The position numbers and the translations under genes are program-made. A DNA stretch of 64,000 nucleotides from positions 23,055,252 through 23,119,251 of the forward strand of contig JAKZAP010000004.1 in assembly GCA_023053575.1 (NCBI GenBank). The letters run 5' to 3'. Numbering within the stretch: the stretch's first letter is position 1; every line of letters begins with the position of its first letter. This document shows positions 1 through 11,399 of the stretch, one piece after another. The notes below the pieces were generated by a model. That model was not told the origin of the DNA, did not search any database, and was given only the letters and a program-made list of their open reading frames with translations. Source of the stretch: Branchinecta lynchi (lineage: Eukaryota > Arthropoda > Branchiopoda > Anostraca > Branchinectidae).

Positions 1-443
1 GCTTCACTTTTTAGCAAAACTTGAAATGTTGTGAATTGTGAATTTAAATTTACTAATTTACGTTAAACGAATAATCCCAATTGATTCATGGCAGTTAGTT
101 TGACACAATTTTCGCCTGCGACGAGTTCCGATGTTTTTTTTCTATTAGGAAGGACGTGGTTTCATTTAGGAAAGCTAGAAACTGTATGGTAGGTATAGCT
201 ATATTTTTCCGAAAAAAAGGTAGATTTACAAAATGTCTCCTGCGACACTTAGTTTAACTTTTTCTGTGTATAGTCGTCGGAAGCTTCACATTTTAAAGAA
301 TGCTGAAATGAAAAGCCGAATATGTGACTTTAAATATACGAATTTACATTAAAGGAATAATCTCAACTGATCCATTACAATTAGTTTTAAAAAGGTTCTA
401 TTCTATGTTGGTGGGAAATGTACGCGCGACAACGGCGTTTTTT
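1..443. repeat. Degenerate non-coding repeat, two diverged units
   Basis: No gene seen. Two diverged copies of a roughly 250-bp unit occur (about 1-120 and 260-385), each reading through a GAATTTACRTTAAA box to a CAATTGATTCAT/CAACTGATCCAT box and then TTAGTTT. Related text recurs at 38370-38500 and 40795-40960, so this is an interspersed repeat, not unique sequence. Confidence 0.5.
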
Positions 444-1312
444 GGGGATCGACTAAAACCAGGAAAGGAAAGGCAAGAGAAAAGCAGGAAAGAATACTAA
501 AACCAGGAAGGGCAAACTAGAACGAGGAAGGAATTACCAGGAATCGAGGATTCTTTCCTCTGTTTAGTATCCGGTGAGGGATCGGAAACTTACATTTGTA
601 ACAGTTCACCTTTCCTCCTTTTAGTATTCGAAAAAACTGGCAAGCTGTGCCGTGCTTTTCCTCAGTTTAGTTTCTCGCGATGGGTCGGCAACTTACATTT
701 GTTAAGGTTCACCTTTTCCTCTTTTTAGTACCTTATCGGTAGGCGATGATGAGTCCAGCGAGGGGTCGGCAGCTAAGATATTTCAAGTCCACCATTTCTT
801 TCCTTGTTTTAGCAGCTTGCCACGGGTAGTACCAAAACGAGGAAAGCAATTAGGAATTCTAAAAAATGGCAAGTCTTTCTCCTCTGTTTAGTATCCCGCG
901 AACTTATACAAAGGTAAGTTGCTGACCCCTCACGGGATACTAAACAGAGGAAAGGCTTGCCAATCTTTTTGAATTTGCAATTTCTTTCCTCGTCTTAGTA
1001 CTCTAAGGTACTATCCGTGACAAGTTACTAAAACCAGGAAAGAAATGGTGGACCTGGAATGTCGCAGTTGCCGACCCCTCGCTGTACTCACGATTTTAGT
1101 GGCCTACTGACAGGGTACTAAAAGGAAAAGGTGAACTTGAACACGCGTAAGTTGCTGACCCCTCACGAGATACTAAACAGAGGAAAAGCTTGCCAGTTTT
1201 TCGAATCCTCAATTCCTGACAATTCTTTTCTCGTTTTAGTTTGCCTTTCCTGGTTTTAGTATTCTTTCCTGTTTTTCTCTTGCCTTTCCTTTCCTGCTTT
1301 TAGTCGATCCCC
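444..1312. mobile_element. Foldback (long inverted repeat) element, 869 bp
   Basis: The two ends are inverted copies over at least 65 bp: the left end starts GGGGATCGACTAAAA and the right end finishes TTTTAGTCGATCCCC. Inside are further inverted units, all built on phrases such as GTTTAGTATC and AGGAAAGG, including a local palindrome around 880-950. GTTTTTT flanks both sides (437-443 and 1313-1319), consistent with a 7-bp target-site duplication, although its low complexity weakens this. There is no coding capacity. The superfamily is unknown. Confidence 0.8.
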
Positions 1313-1361
1313 GTTTTTTGACGGCAAATATTATAGTTCGTCGGCACAAACTGGACGTCCT

Positions 1362-1384
1362 CCCCCCCCCCCCCCCCCCCCCCC
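1362..1384. repeat. Poly-C tract (23 C)
   Basis: Uninterrupted run of C. It is one of more than twenty G or C homopolymers of 9 bases or more in the window, most of them inside repeats. Confidence 0.95.
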
Positions 1385-1593
1385 AAAGCTAAAAGGCTAG
1401 TGACGACCCTGAAATATAATCTGCGTCTATCCCTTTTGGATCTATAAATAAAACTGAAACCTTTGCTTAGTTTCGAACCGAGGCATCTAGCGCAATCAGA
1501 GACGGACACTCTCGCTCCGGGGGTTTGTCTCTCGATTATAGGCCAGATGGCATAACGGTTAAAATGAAAAAAATGTACATTTGCATTTCAAGT

Positions 1594-2576
1594 TTTTGGG
1601 ATCACAAAACGGCAGTGGCGGGATACCTATGACATCGCAAAGATTGGCCGTCTGTCTGTGAGCACGATAACTGTTGAAGAGAATGAGATATTTTGATTAA
1701 ACTTGGTGTGAAGATTTTTTGGGTCAAGGGAAAGGTCGAGTTCGTAGATGGGCTCTGTAGCTCTACATTCAGGAGTGGGGGAGAGGGTTCAAACTAAGAG
1801 GCAAACAAAAAATTTCAAACAGCTAATGAGATAGTCGATGAAGGGGTAAGAAGTCATGCTGAACACGAATATGAAAACCAATTTTTCGTCGGACAAGTAG
1901 TTCGCCCGGAATCTGGCCAAAACTGGTAAGTTTGTTAAAAGTAAAAGTTTTATTTGAACATTGAAGTTGATTAAATTTCGATTTAGGGGTAAGAAGGCAA
2001 GCTGAAAACTTATGTGAAAATCATTTTCTACCGGGACAAATAGCGCCCGGAATCCGGCCAAAACCGCAAAATTTGTTAAAACAAAAGTGTTATTTGTAAT
2101 TGATTAGATGTCTGATTTAGGGCTAAGCAGAGATGCTGAATCCGTAGACTATAATCGTTCTTTACCCGGACATATAGTTCACCCGGAATCCAGCTGAAAC
2201 CAGAAAATTTATTTTAATTTAAAGTTTTATTTGAATTCGATTAGATGTTTAATTCAGAGATGCTGAATTCGTTTTTGAGCTTTCTTTTTTTGCCGGACTC
2301 GTAGTTCCGGAATTCGTCCGAAACCTGAAATTTGGGCAGAAGTAAGGCAGGAAGTTTCGATCCGTTTTGTCAAATAGATATGACTTATAGGGGTAAACAA
2401 ACATGCTGAATCCATTTATGAGCGTGGTTTTCACAGATGTTTAGCTATTTGGCCCTAATCTGTTTCTAAATTCTAATAGTAAAAATGTCTGGCGAAGACA
2501 GGATCTGGCGACGACAAGACCCAATTGTTTGGATCAAATTTAAATGTGTGGGATGCCATCAAAACTGTTGGTCTTA
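1594..2576 (+). mobile_element. F2 HINE-like element, copy a
   Basis: Left end TTTTTGGGATCACAAAACG is a slightly decayed palindrome, followed by a GGATACCTATGACATCGC box and a short GTCTGTCTGT stretch. The core is a run of diverged ~115-150 bp units, each with GACATGCTGAA, a CGGACAAGTAGTTCGCCCGG phrase and TTATTTGAA...GATTAGATGT. The right end GGGATGCCATC...GGTCTT corresponds to GGGATCCCATC...GGTCTTGTT of better copies. Short ORFs here are chance readings of the repeat. Confidence 0.75.
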
Positions 2577-2754
2577 GATAGTCCTTCATCCGTTTTGCAC
2601 CGTCAAATACTTTGGTCTTGTTTGGTACGGCGATAAAAAGCTTCCTTATGTGAGAAAATTGAACATAATAAGAAATCCACTGCATACTTCCCCACTGGCT
2701 TTTGGATTTCATTGGGAAATTGGCTGTAAGAACGTGTTTCACAATCTGAGTGGT

Positions 2755-4869
2755 TATGGCACATGCTCTCCCACCAAGCGATCGCAATTTCTGTCCTGTC
2801 CGCGCGGGTTTTGCTTGTTCGGGCACTTCTACACAAGCTAGGTCGATAAAACTTCGCAGGCGTATCAGGGACCCGAAAAGCTTCCCGATGAAAAGTAGTA
2901 CGAAAAAGTTGCATGTAGTACTAACGATGCTACCACATGCTTCTACTTCACGGCTACCGTGTTACTGCATACTACTATATGCTACTATTAGCAAGACTGG
3001 ATGCTACTATGGCAAGACAGGATGCTACTGGATACTACTACATAAGATTGGACCAGTCTGAGGCACATTAAATGATAGTATTCTTTGCTGTTACATAGTA
3101 TTGCATGCAACTTTTCGTACTACTATCATATTACTACGCAGGCTACAAATTTTTCATCGGGTTAGCTTAGAAGTAGTCATTTCTCCGATCGGAGCATCGT
3201 TGGGGAGTGTAGGGAGGGAGAACCCGGAATTTTGGGGTATTTTACTTTTGAACGGTAAATCGGATCTTAACGAAACTTGATATTCGGAAAGACCTCATGT
3301 CGCAGACGATACACTTAAAAATCCGAACCGCATCTGTTGACTTTGGGGGAAGCTGGAGGGGGGAACCGGAAATCTTGGAAAACGCTAAGAAGTGGAAGGA
3401 TCGTCATGAAACTTGGTGGGAAGAGCAAGCAAAAGTCCAAGATACATAATTGACAGAATCGGACCGGATTCGGGCACTGTGGGGAGATTGGGAGGGGGGG
3501 GGGGTCGGAATTCCGGTGATTCCGCGAGCGAAACTTGACAGGCATATCAGGGACTCCAACAAACTGACTTGAGAATGGTCGTTTGCATGATCCGACCATC
3601 TTTGGGGTAATGGAGGGATGGGGAATGCGGAATCTAGTGGCATTCATAACTTTTGAACAGGCGATCGGATTTGAACGAAACTGTGTCAAGTGGAAAGAGC
3701 TTCTCAGATTTTCCACGCCAAGTCCGGAACGGATACGCTAGCCTAATTGTGGGGGAGAGGGGTGTAGGGGGCACCAGAATTTTCGTGAAACGCCGAGGAA
3801 TCGAGATTGAATTAGGTGGGAAGAACAAGCATAAGGCCTAAATACGTGCTTGACAGAACCATATCATATCGGAACTCTTTGGCGAAAGTTCCCCAACTTA
3901 GGGGAAGTTAGTTCACGGAATTCCGGCGATCGTGAGTTAGGATACTTCCAAATGAGCTAACTTGGTAGGCATATTAGTGACCCGACCTAACAGACTTAAG
4001 GACCTGAAACAATGCCCTAGGAAGACATTCCTGGATCCGATCATTTCTGGGGATCCGGAAATTACTGACTTCCGTAGGTTGCGAACCGGTGGTCGGATTC
4101 GACTGAAACTTTACGGGTTAATGACCAAGATATGCAAAAAGGTGTCCGAACCACATGCTGCCATGGTTGGGGGAATTAGATGAGAGGTTTGGAAACTTTG
4201 TGACATGCACAAAAGCCAAACGAATGGGATATAAGTTAAGTACCGCGTTTATGCCGCCTAGATGTTTTATTTGGTGTCCGGACCGGATCCGGCCACGGTA
4301 GGTGGATGATGAAGCGTGAACCGAAAATTTGCAGATGTGGTTCAAGTCAGTCAAACTTCACGGACGAGAAGAGAGATGTTAGAAATGCAAAGTATATGTA
4401 TCCTAGCCGTATTTGGCCATAGTGGGGGGAGTTGGAGGAGGAGCCTCCAACATTTTTGACTCATGTTGGTTTCAAACGAGAGGGGTGATTTGGATGAAGC
4501 TTGGAAAGTTTCATCCAGTTTCACCCCCCCCCCCCAAGCACGGGGGGTGGGTGGTACCAGGGTTTCCCGAAAAATGATCGCATTCGGGTGAAACTTGATA
4601 GCCAGATTCGTCTGCGGGGTGGGGGAATCGGAAATATTGTGGCACGTCTATGGATCAAACGAGTGGATCTGAACTTGGAAGGCAGACAAGTCATTTGTCC
4701 TAGATGATCCGAGATGATGCGCCGAAAATGCTCAGATTCGAGGGAAAGTAGATATTCTATTTCTAGTTCCAATCCTAGTAGGTTTAAAGGGGCTATTTTG
4801 TGACGTTCTCATCTACTTTCTTGCACCATCTACTCGTAAGAAGGGCCAGATGAGCTCTTAGCTCTTGTT
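2755..4869 (+). mobile_element. F1 HINE-like element, copy a (with nested insert)
   Basis: The left end keeps TATGGCAC then CGATCGCAATTTCTGTC and GGGCACTTCTACACAAGCTAGG, as in the other F1 copies. The interior holds diverged units of the F1 core, with GATGAAACTTGG boxes, CGGACCGGATCCG boxes and G-rich tracts. The right end is TGAGCTCTTAGCTCTTGTT, a short GAGCT/AGCTC hairpin followed by TTGTT. A separate palindromic element is inserted at 2884-3161. Confidence 0.72.
2884..3161. mobile_element. Palindromic MITE nested in F1 copy a
   Basis: Left end CCCGATGAAAA then GTAGTACGAAAAAGTTGCATG; the right end is its approximate inverse, GCATGCAACTTTTCGTACTAC then TTTTTCATCGGG. The centre is rich in ATGCTACTA/TACTAC units. 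No clear target duplication was found. Confidence 0.6.
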
Positions 4870-5319
4870 AATGATAAAAGGACATAAGGTCATGAATAAT
4901 ATTTACTTAATAATTTTACTGATAATCGCAATCTGACTATGGTTCTCTACCCCGTTAGTCTATATCAGCTTGTAGGCCATATTAGCAGTTTTCTGTAAAT
5001 ACAAGTGTATAGTAAGGTATAATAAAGGTTTGTCAAGTTACTTGTCACTTTTCGGACGGTGATTAAGAGCTTTCTTATCCGTGAGTCGGGCCGGATCTCA
5101 ATTTAAGCAAACTAATAGCCGCCAATTATTCCACTCTTTGGGGTCCCGCCCCGCAGCAACAAAATGGTTAAAACTCTATTGGTTTATTTAAACTTAAGAA
5201 ATGTCGACTGCTGGGTAATCATATGATGTCATTTGGACACACAGGGCATCTTTTTGCGTCCCACTAGCGATTTGTACTTTTCCTTTCTTTTATCTTCACC
5301 TGAAAGCCACTGGTTAGAT
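4870..5319. other. Intergenic, nothing identified
   Basis: AT-rich single-copy-looking sequence between an F1 element and a hAT transposon. I see no exon, RNA gene or clear repeat. Confidence 0.5.
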
Positions 5320-5389
5320 CAGTGGTTCCCAACCTTTTCCGTGCCGCGTACCCCTAATCAAGGTTCGAAAAGATTGCGTACCCCCTTTT

Positions 5390-5746
5390 TCAGAATGAGA
5401 AAAAGACGACAGTTATTATCATAAATGATAAGGCATACATGTGTAAAAATAAATACAAAATCAATGAGGCAATCACTAGAGGCTGCCTTGTAGCAAAACC
5501 TTTGTCAAATCTCGGTTCGACGTCGTTAGTCAGTCTGTGTCTGTGTTTGGTTTTGACGTTCTCCGTGCTTTCATCAAGCTGCATCGCAAACTTTTTCGTT
5601 AGCTTAATTCGCAACCTGAATGACAATATCACTTGGAATGCCACACATTGGACAAACATAAGGACCAGTACCTTTCCTATCTCTACCAAGCCAACTATTA
5701 GGCGGCGTTTCGGCGAAGCCCACATGTAGAATATACTGTCGGGCAT
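5390..5746 (-). pseudogene. hAT transposase fragment (ZBED5-like)
   Basis: A 118-codon minus-strand reading frame contains the phrase KFAMQLDEST, typical of hAT transposases of the ZBED5/SCAND3 type, and about 15 residues later HRHRLTNDVEPRFDKGF. The latter resembles the region near the C-terminus of the same proteins (HRNRL...DL...PR). In intact transposases these segments lie far apart, so the fragment carries a large internal deletion. It sits just inside the left terminal repeat, where the 3' end of a minus-strand transposase gene would be. The BED finger and most of the RNase H-like domain are missing. Confidence 0.6.
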
Positions 5747-6287
5747 GATTGCAGTAACAGCTTCTATCTATTATAGCCAATATAAAACTAAATCGAGCGC
5801 CGCATGCGAAAATTTTTGAAATCCATTTTTTTCTGTAGGATAAAATTCACTGCTTCTACAAATTCTACCTTTTGCCGTTGATTATATACCGAGACTCAAA
5901 GAAGTTTCAGAAACCGGATGGAGCGACGTTCCGGCAGCAGCAGCAACTGTAGTCTAGTTAATATACTAACCATAATCACATAAAGTGAGCGCCGCAGGCC
6001 AAATTTTGTTTTGCCTTTTCCTGTCAAATTTAATTTTCATCCAAATTCTAGCTTTTAATGTTTGAAAAACTCAATCCTAAAATTGGCTTAAAACCCTCGT
6101 CAAATGACGCGCCCTTCCACAAAATAGAGAATATTACGAAAAGTGCTGCAGGCGGGATTTTCGAAATATTTATGATTAGATATTCTTTTGGGTATCCAAA
6201 ATAAAAGTAAGGACTATCGATGGTATCATAGATCATCCCTCTTGTCTGCGACCAGTGCTTCACTCGATCTCTTCTGAGTTTCGAGAT

Positions 6288-6840
6288 TCGTGGTAACTTC
6301 CGAATCCTGGCAATTATAACGAATAAATTACCGAATCCCAGTTATTATACCGAGTAAGTTTAGACCGATAGCATGTTCGGGATTCTGTATAACTACCGTA
6401 TCCTGGATATTATACCGAATATAACAATACCGAATCGAAAGACTACCAAACAATATTCTTATTCGGTATACTTTCGTCGGAACTGGAACGAAGTCAGGAT
6501 TCGTGGTTAACTTCCTAAACCTGGAAATTATACTGACTACATTACCGAATCCTGATCATGATACCGAATAATTTTGAACCAATAGATTATTCGGGATTCT
6601 CCGTAACTACGGAATGTCCATAAATATACCGAATAGTTCCGGCATCGAAAAATTACCAAATGATTTCAGTAAATTCTCTCACCAAATCACGATAACTACC
6701 GAATACTGGCAATTATACTGAATCCCGATCATTATACCAAAGAGATTTGTACATATAGCCTATTTAGGATTCTGCATAACTACCGAATCCCCGTAAATAT
6801 ATCGAACAGTTCTGCTATCGAAAAAATACCGAACAATTTT
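6288..6840. repeat. Degenerate ~200-bp tandem array in hAT element
   Basis: Three diverged units begin at about 6288, 6499 and 6683 with text like GATTCGTGGTAACTTCCGAA. They share many short TACCGAAT / ATTATACCGAAT words, giving a second, finer periodicity. No coding frame persists. The array lies between the transposase fragment and the right terminus of the hAT element. Confidence 0.7.
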
Positions 6841-7310
6841 ATAATCTGAAAAAGGTCGGGGGTGCTGCAACCCCCCCCCCTTGCGAATCCCCTGCACAAG
6901 ACCCTTGCAAGGGGTACACGAAGGAACCAAAATTGATTTAGTCTGTAGTTTGAAAACTCGCCTCACTCAGTTTTGATTGCCGAAAGCCTAATATAGAGGC
7001 ATCACCAGCCAAAATCTGTCTCAAGGGGCAAGGTATTTTTACTGGCCGACAGGTCATTTTAGCTTTTTTTTTTTTTTTTTTTAACTGCTTTTACGAAAAA
7101 TCGCGGCGCTTCGTCCCGACTCTTTTCTTTTTAATTATCTGGCCAACCTTTTTGGAGGGATGGGGTGACGCCAGTGATTACAAGCCCTAGTGAAAGTCAG
7201 TGAAATAAAGTTGATTCAAAAACAGCTAGCCTACTGCCGTAATTCTGTTCCTGTGTCTTGCGTATCCCTTGGGGTACGCGCACCACCGTTTGGGAACCAC
7301 TGGGTTAGAC

Positions 7311-7967
7311 TAACACAAAAGATAGCCGACGTTTCCAAGTAAACGAAGTAGAGGACTTACCGATCAGTCTCATAACTTTCTGGGACTCTCTGGCGAGAAA
7401 ATCGAATATGAGTGATCAAGGTGGTACTGTTTGAACTGTTTCGCACTGTCATACTGCACAGCGAGTACTGACCTTTTATCTGGCAATAATATTTTTTGGT
7501 CACGCCTGTGATGGGGTGTTTTATAATTGGCGACTCGAACTGTCAGAATTATTTTGCAGTTTGCACTTCTTTTAATCAATCAATAAAACCCTCTTCAGGC
7601 TCGGGCATCCATCTTAGCTGGAAAGAAGGGACAGGTGATAACCAAAAAATAATGGAGAAAATGTCTACCCTTCCAACGACACAATCGAGCAACAAAAAAA
7701 AAGCAGCAAGTGACAAAAATTAAATCGCAGCCCCAGCTTTAACTCAAACAGTATTCAAGAAGAAATTCACAAAGCTGGAATCTTTAGTTATTTCTCACAA
7801 TCTCATTTCCCAGCTTGACCCTAGAGAGGACCCTTGCCAATTAGATCCGGTCCAACATATTGGTCTGTTAAAAAAATATATCTGACGTATCAATTCTAGC
7901 GTACGGTTTTTAGCCGAAATTCTCCCCAGACGAGCGTTCGATTACAGAGCAAAATAACTCTAGATTA
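7311..7967. other. Intergenic, nothing identified
   Basis: No exon, RNA gene or recognisable repeat seen. Short ORFs have no recognisable product. Confidence 0.5.
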
Positions 7968-8128
7968 CACTGTAAAAATTTTCTCCGAAAAAGGATGCGG
8001 TATTTGCTACTGGGATGAATCTTATCTCTGTTGGGTTAAAATTAATCCGAATTCGGGATAATCTTATCTCAATAAAGACAAGATTAATCCCAGTAGCAAG
8101 TACTGCAAGATTTTTTTTTTTTACAGTG
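7968..8128. mobile_element. Tc1/mariner-type MITE, 161 bp
   Basis: The ends are CACTGTAAAAA and TTTTTTACAGTG, flanked by TA on both sides (7966-7967 and 8129-8130), as expected for Tc1/mariner. A second, inner inverted repeat (TTGCTACTGGGATGAATCTT against AAGATTAATCCCAGTAGCAA) makes most of the element one hairpin around GGATAATCTT. Confidence 0.75.
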
Positions 8129-8130
8129 TA

Positions 8131-9580
8131 CGATCAAGGGCTCAAGGCAAAACATTTACCTAAAATAGTAGCTCGGCGATTTAAATTTCAAAGACTGATG
8201 CAATCCCGGTTAGGAAAGTAATTGTTTGAAAATTAGAGTTTTTGACTGAAAATATACAACCGGAGTTGAGACGATGAAGAATGAATGAATATAGTGAATG
8301 GCATGCCCTTTTTTTAAATAAATTTAAATTCATTTTAGCGATGTTTCGACCTTTCTTGGCAATCGTCCTCTAAGAACACGGTTAGCATTTGCATGAAGGA
8401 ATAGCCTACCTGTCATTAATCTCCAATTTAAGGTGGCCACGGCATAGCATCTAGTAATCCTCCTACAGGCGGGTGCACCGGTTTCTGGAACACTGTAGGC
8501 TAAACATCTGCGATAGGCCTATGACAAATTCTGACCTGCCCCAAGCTATCAGCTTGTAAAGCGTAGCTTGTATATTTTACTGGGCAGTGGGGGCCAGTAA
8601 AACTAGGGGTCCAAGGGTTAATTCTGGGCTCCATGTCGTAGGATTGTTGTCAAACTTCGTAACTGACTTTTCAGTTTTGTCTATTGTTTGAAATACAAGT
8701 TTTGCAGTCAGCTTGGGCTCAAGGAGTAGGCTACTTACAGACTGAAAACTATTACTCTTTTGGGGTAAGTTCACAGACTCAAAACTTAGTTACTGGTTTT
8801 GGGGTAATTCAAATTAGTTTTTTGAAGGTTTCTTTTGAAGTAATTGTTATCAATTTTGCCTTTCGAAACCTATTTAGCGGCAAAGCAATATCATCAAGCA
8901 GGAAGAATTTAAATTTATGGCTGCCTTAGGTTCCCAGCCCCCCCTCCCCCTCCCAAATGACTCCCTTGGTTGAAGGTGCCCAGAATTTGGTATGGGCTAG
9001 ACAACATTTGTTATAGGCTATTCTAGACTGTCGGTATACCTAACTTCGCTTCGCGCTAGCTTATTTGTGTTCGACTGTTCCTACTAGCCTCTGTGGGGTT
9101 TAATTCGGTATCGTATACGGGTATCTCAGAACGGAACAAAAAGAGTTGGAGACTCCTCAAACACTTTCAAACTCGTAACAGCGCTATCTGCCGGCAAACA
9201 ATGTATCGATTGCTGCGCAAAAGAAGAAATTCGCTTCGGAAACAGCCCACGACGAAGCGCCAGTCACCATCTTGGATTTTGATCTATTTTAGCCCACATA
9301 TAACAATTGAACAATAATATTCAGGAGAATCAGGCCCCAAAGCGGAGTGCTTGCATCAGTTATAGCTGGTAAGTCCTCAACAAGTATTATTCAAATTATT
9401 TTGATTTTTCTTATCAGTAGAACTGATTATAACCTACTGTGTAGGAATGTAGCCGTAGGCTAGGCCTAATTAGTAATAATAATAGCTAGAGCAAGAGGCC
9501 GCCTAGACCTAAGCTGCCAAGGCATTTTTTAGTGGTTCATGTTGAGTCAGTGTGGACCAACAGTGCATTTTAGGGACAAA
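8131..9580. other. Intergenic; possible 5' non-coding exon of the zinc-finger gene
   Basis: Contains an isolated TCAGCTTGGGCTCAAGGA motif (8706-8725) shared with the GGACCCTTGCC repeat family described below, and a decayed piece of the same family near 8340. A donor-like G|GTAAGTCCTC at about 9368 could end a non-coding first exon of the gene starting at 12541, but nothing in the sequence proves this. Otherwise unremarkable. Confidence 0.3.
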
Positions 9581-10000
9581 CAGTCTAGTACACTAGCCCC
9601 ATTTCAGGCACGGTGCTCAAACGTCTAGCACCATGCCTGGGTGCTAGACGTTCAAGCACTGTACCTTGGTTTTCATGTATAGTGCATGGATTTCAGTATA
9701 CAGTGGTTTTCAGGTATACAGGTTTTTCATTGCCATCATCATTAGAGCCCTTTTGTTTTTGTTGTGAAAAATATATAAAGGATTGTCTTTGATTTCTCTA
9801 ATTCATAGTAGTAATTTCAGCCCTGTCCGAGCTGGTGCTCAGTTGTTATGACAGAAATTGTGTTTTTGATGCATGCACTGTATACTGAAATCCATGCACC
9901 ATACATGAAATCCAAGGTACAGTGCTTGAATGTCTAGCACCCAGGCATGGTGCTAGACGTTTGAGCACCGTGCCTGAAAAGGGGCTAGTGTACTAGACTG
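9581..10000. mobile_element. Long-TIR element, short form (420 bp)
   Basis: Starts CAGTCTAGTACACTAG and ends CTAGTGTACTAGACTG, with inverted homology over ~140 bp that includes the phrases GCACGGTGCTCAAACGTCTAG and GGTGCTAGACGTTCAAGCAC. GGGACAAA flanks both sides (9573-9580, 10001-10008). No coding capacity. It is a deletion derivative of the 701-bp copy at 10529-11229: the left arm stops early and the right arm is complete. Confidence 0.88.
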
Positions 10001-10079
10001 GGGACAAACAGAAACCTCTGTGGCCATCAAAACAACCAGAGGTGTTATTGTAAGCTACCTGGTAATTAGCCTAAACGTT

Positions 10080-10300
10080 TGGGGTCCACCAGGGGGCACA
10101 GTAAAAAAAATATTGTTCTTATGTAAAATCGACTGTTTTGAAGAAAAATTAACTCTTTCGCTGAAAAAAATCGACTCTTTATTCACGAAAAATCATGGTG
10201 TGAATCAGCTATTTTTTATTGACTGGCTGACAACATTCGGTGGGTGGGGCATCACACCCTCTCCCTCCTATGTGAAGCCCCTGCTGACAACTCAGATTGT
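10080..10300. repeat. AAAATCGACTG-family MITE fragment
   Basis: Diverged copy of the element seen complete at 37014-37358, with repeated AAAATCGACT phrases, then TTTTTTATTGACTGGCTGACAACATT and a terminal GAAGCCCCTG. The ends are too decayed to define. Confidence 0.5.
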
Positions 10301-10528
10301 TGTCGATCAAGTCTGTTAAGGCACTTTTTAGCGGTTCAGTTGAGCAGCAAACTACTTTTGTCTGCCTAGACGTCCCTGTTGATCAACAGAGGTGAATCTT
10401 CGCTAGAACTCTGTTTGAAAAATCTGGCTGATTACGGTACTCCACAAATTCACCAACAACACTTTCAGTTGTTGGTCATTTTGAGCAACAATGTTGGCGA
10501 CATAGGTTTCTGTTGGTCGCTAGAACAC

Positions 10529-11229
10529 CAGTCTAGTACACTATCCCCATTTCAGGCACGGTGCTCAAACGTCTAGCACCATGCCTGGGTGCAAGACGTT
10601 CAAGCACTGTACCTTGGATTTCATGAATGGTGCATGGATTTCAGTATACAGTGCATACAGAAAAAACACAGTTTCTGTCATCACAACTGAGCACCGGCTC
10701 GGATAGGGCTGAAATTACTACTATGAATTAGAGAAATCAAAGACAATCCTTTATATATTTTTCACAACAAAAACAAAAGGGCTCTAATGATGATGGAGAT
10801 GAAAAACCTAACAGCACCCTATCTATTTTCCATGTATTTTCCCTTTCTATTCCCCAAGAGCCAATGTTCTGGTTGACTGCTAGGTAGAAAAAGGTGAGGC
10901 ACAGGACACTTTGCATGCAAAACCCTTGACTATGTAGAAAATGAAATGAGGTTTTTCACATCTGTCATCAGCCGAGCCCTTTTATTTTTGTTGTGAAAAA
11001 TATATAAAGGATTGTCTTTCATTTCTCTAATTCATGGTAGTAATTTCAGCCCTGTCCGAGCTGGTGCTCAGTTGTTATGACAGAAACTGTGTTTTTCATG
11101 TATGCACTGTATACTGAAATCCATGCACCATACATGAAATCCTAGGTACAGTGCTTGAACGTCTAGCACCCAGGCATGGTGCTAGACGTTTGAGCACCGT
11201 GCCTGAAAAGGGGCTAGTGTACTAGACTG
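10529..11229. mobile_element. Long-TIR element, full form (701 bp)
   Basis: Same termini as 9581-10000. The arms are ~280 bp each (10529 to about 10806, and about 10950 to 11229), making a large foldback. A 9-bp direct duplication CTAGAACAC flanks it exactly (10520-10528, 11230-11238). Long arms and a 9-bp duplication fit Mutator-like elements; the 8-bp duplication of the sister copy would fit hAT, so the superfamily is open. The element itself sits between partly inverted sequences: 10375-10460 and 11295-11375 share TTGATCAAC, AAATCTGGCTGATTA and CCACAAATT in inverted order. Confidence 0.88.
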
Positions 11230-11399
11230 CTAGAACACACAGTTGATGAGCAATGGCTCAATGTTTAACCGCTAAAAAATGCCTTTAGTGTTGGTCAATT
11301 TGTGGAGTAATCAGCCAGATTTTTTAAACATTTTCTGGTGGAGGTTCACCACCGTTGATCAACAGGGATGTTTTGGAGGTCAACAGTTGTTTTTTGGGC

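Larger units (their letters stand above)
5320..7302 (-). mobile_element. Decayed hAT DNA transposon, 1.98 kb
   Basis: The left terminus CAGTGGTTCCCAACCTTTTC and right terminus TTTGGGAACCACTG are a classic hAT-type terminal inverted repeat. The element is flanked by GGTTAGAT (5312-5319) and GGTTAGAC (7303-7310), an 8-bp target duplication with one mismatch, the size expected for hAT. A fragment of a ZBED5-like hAT transposase remains on the minus strand near the left end. The middle has been replaced or expanded by a tandem array (6288-6840) and a short stretch related to the AAAATCGACTG MITE family (about 7010-7160). It cannot be autonomous. Confidence 0.85.
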
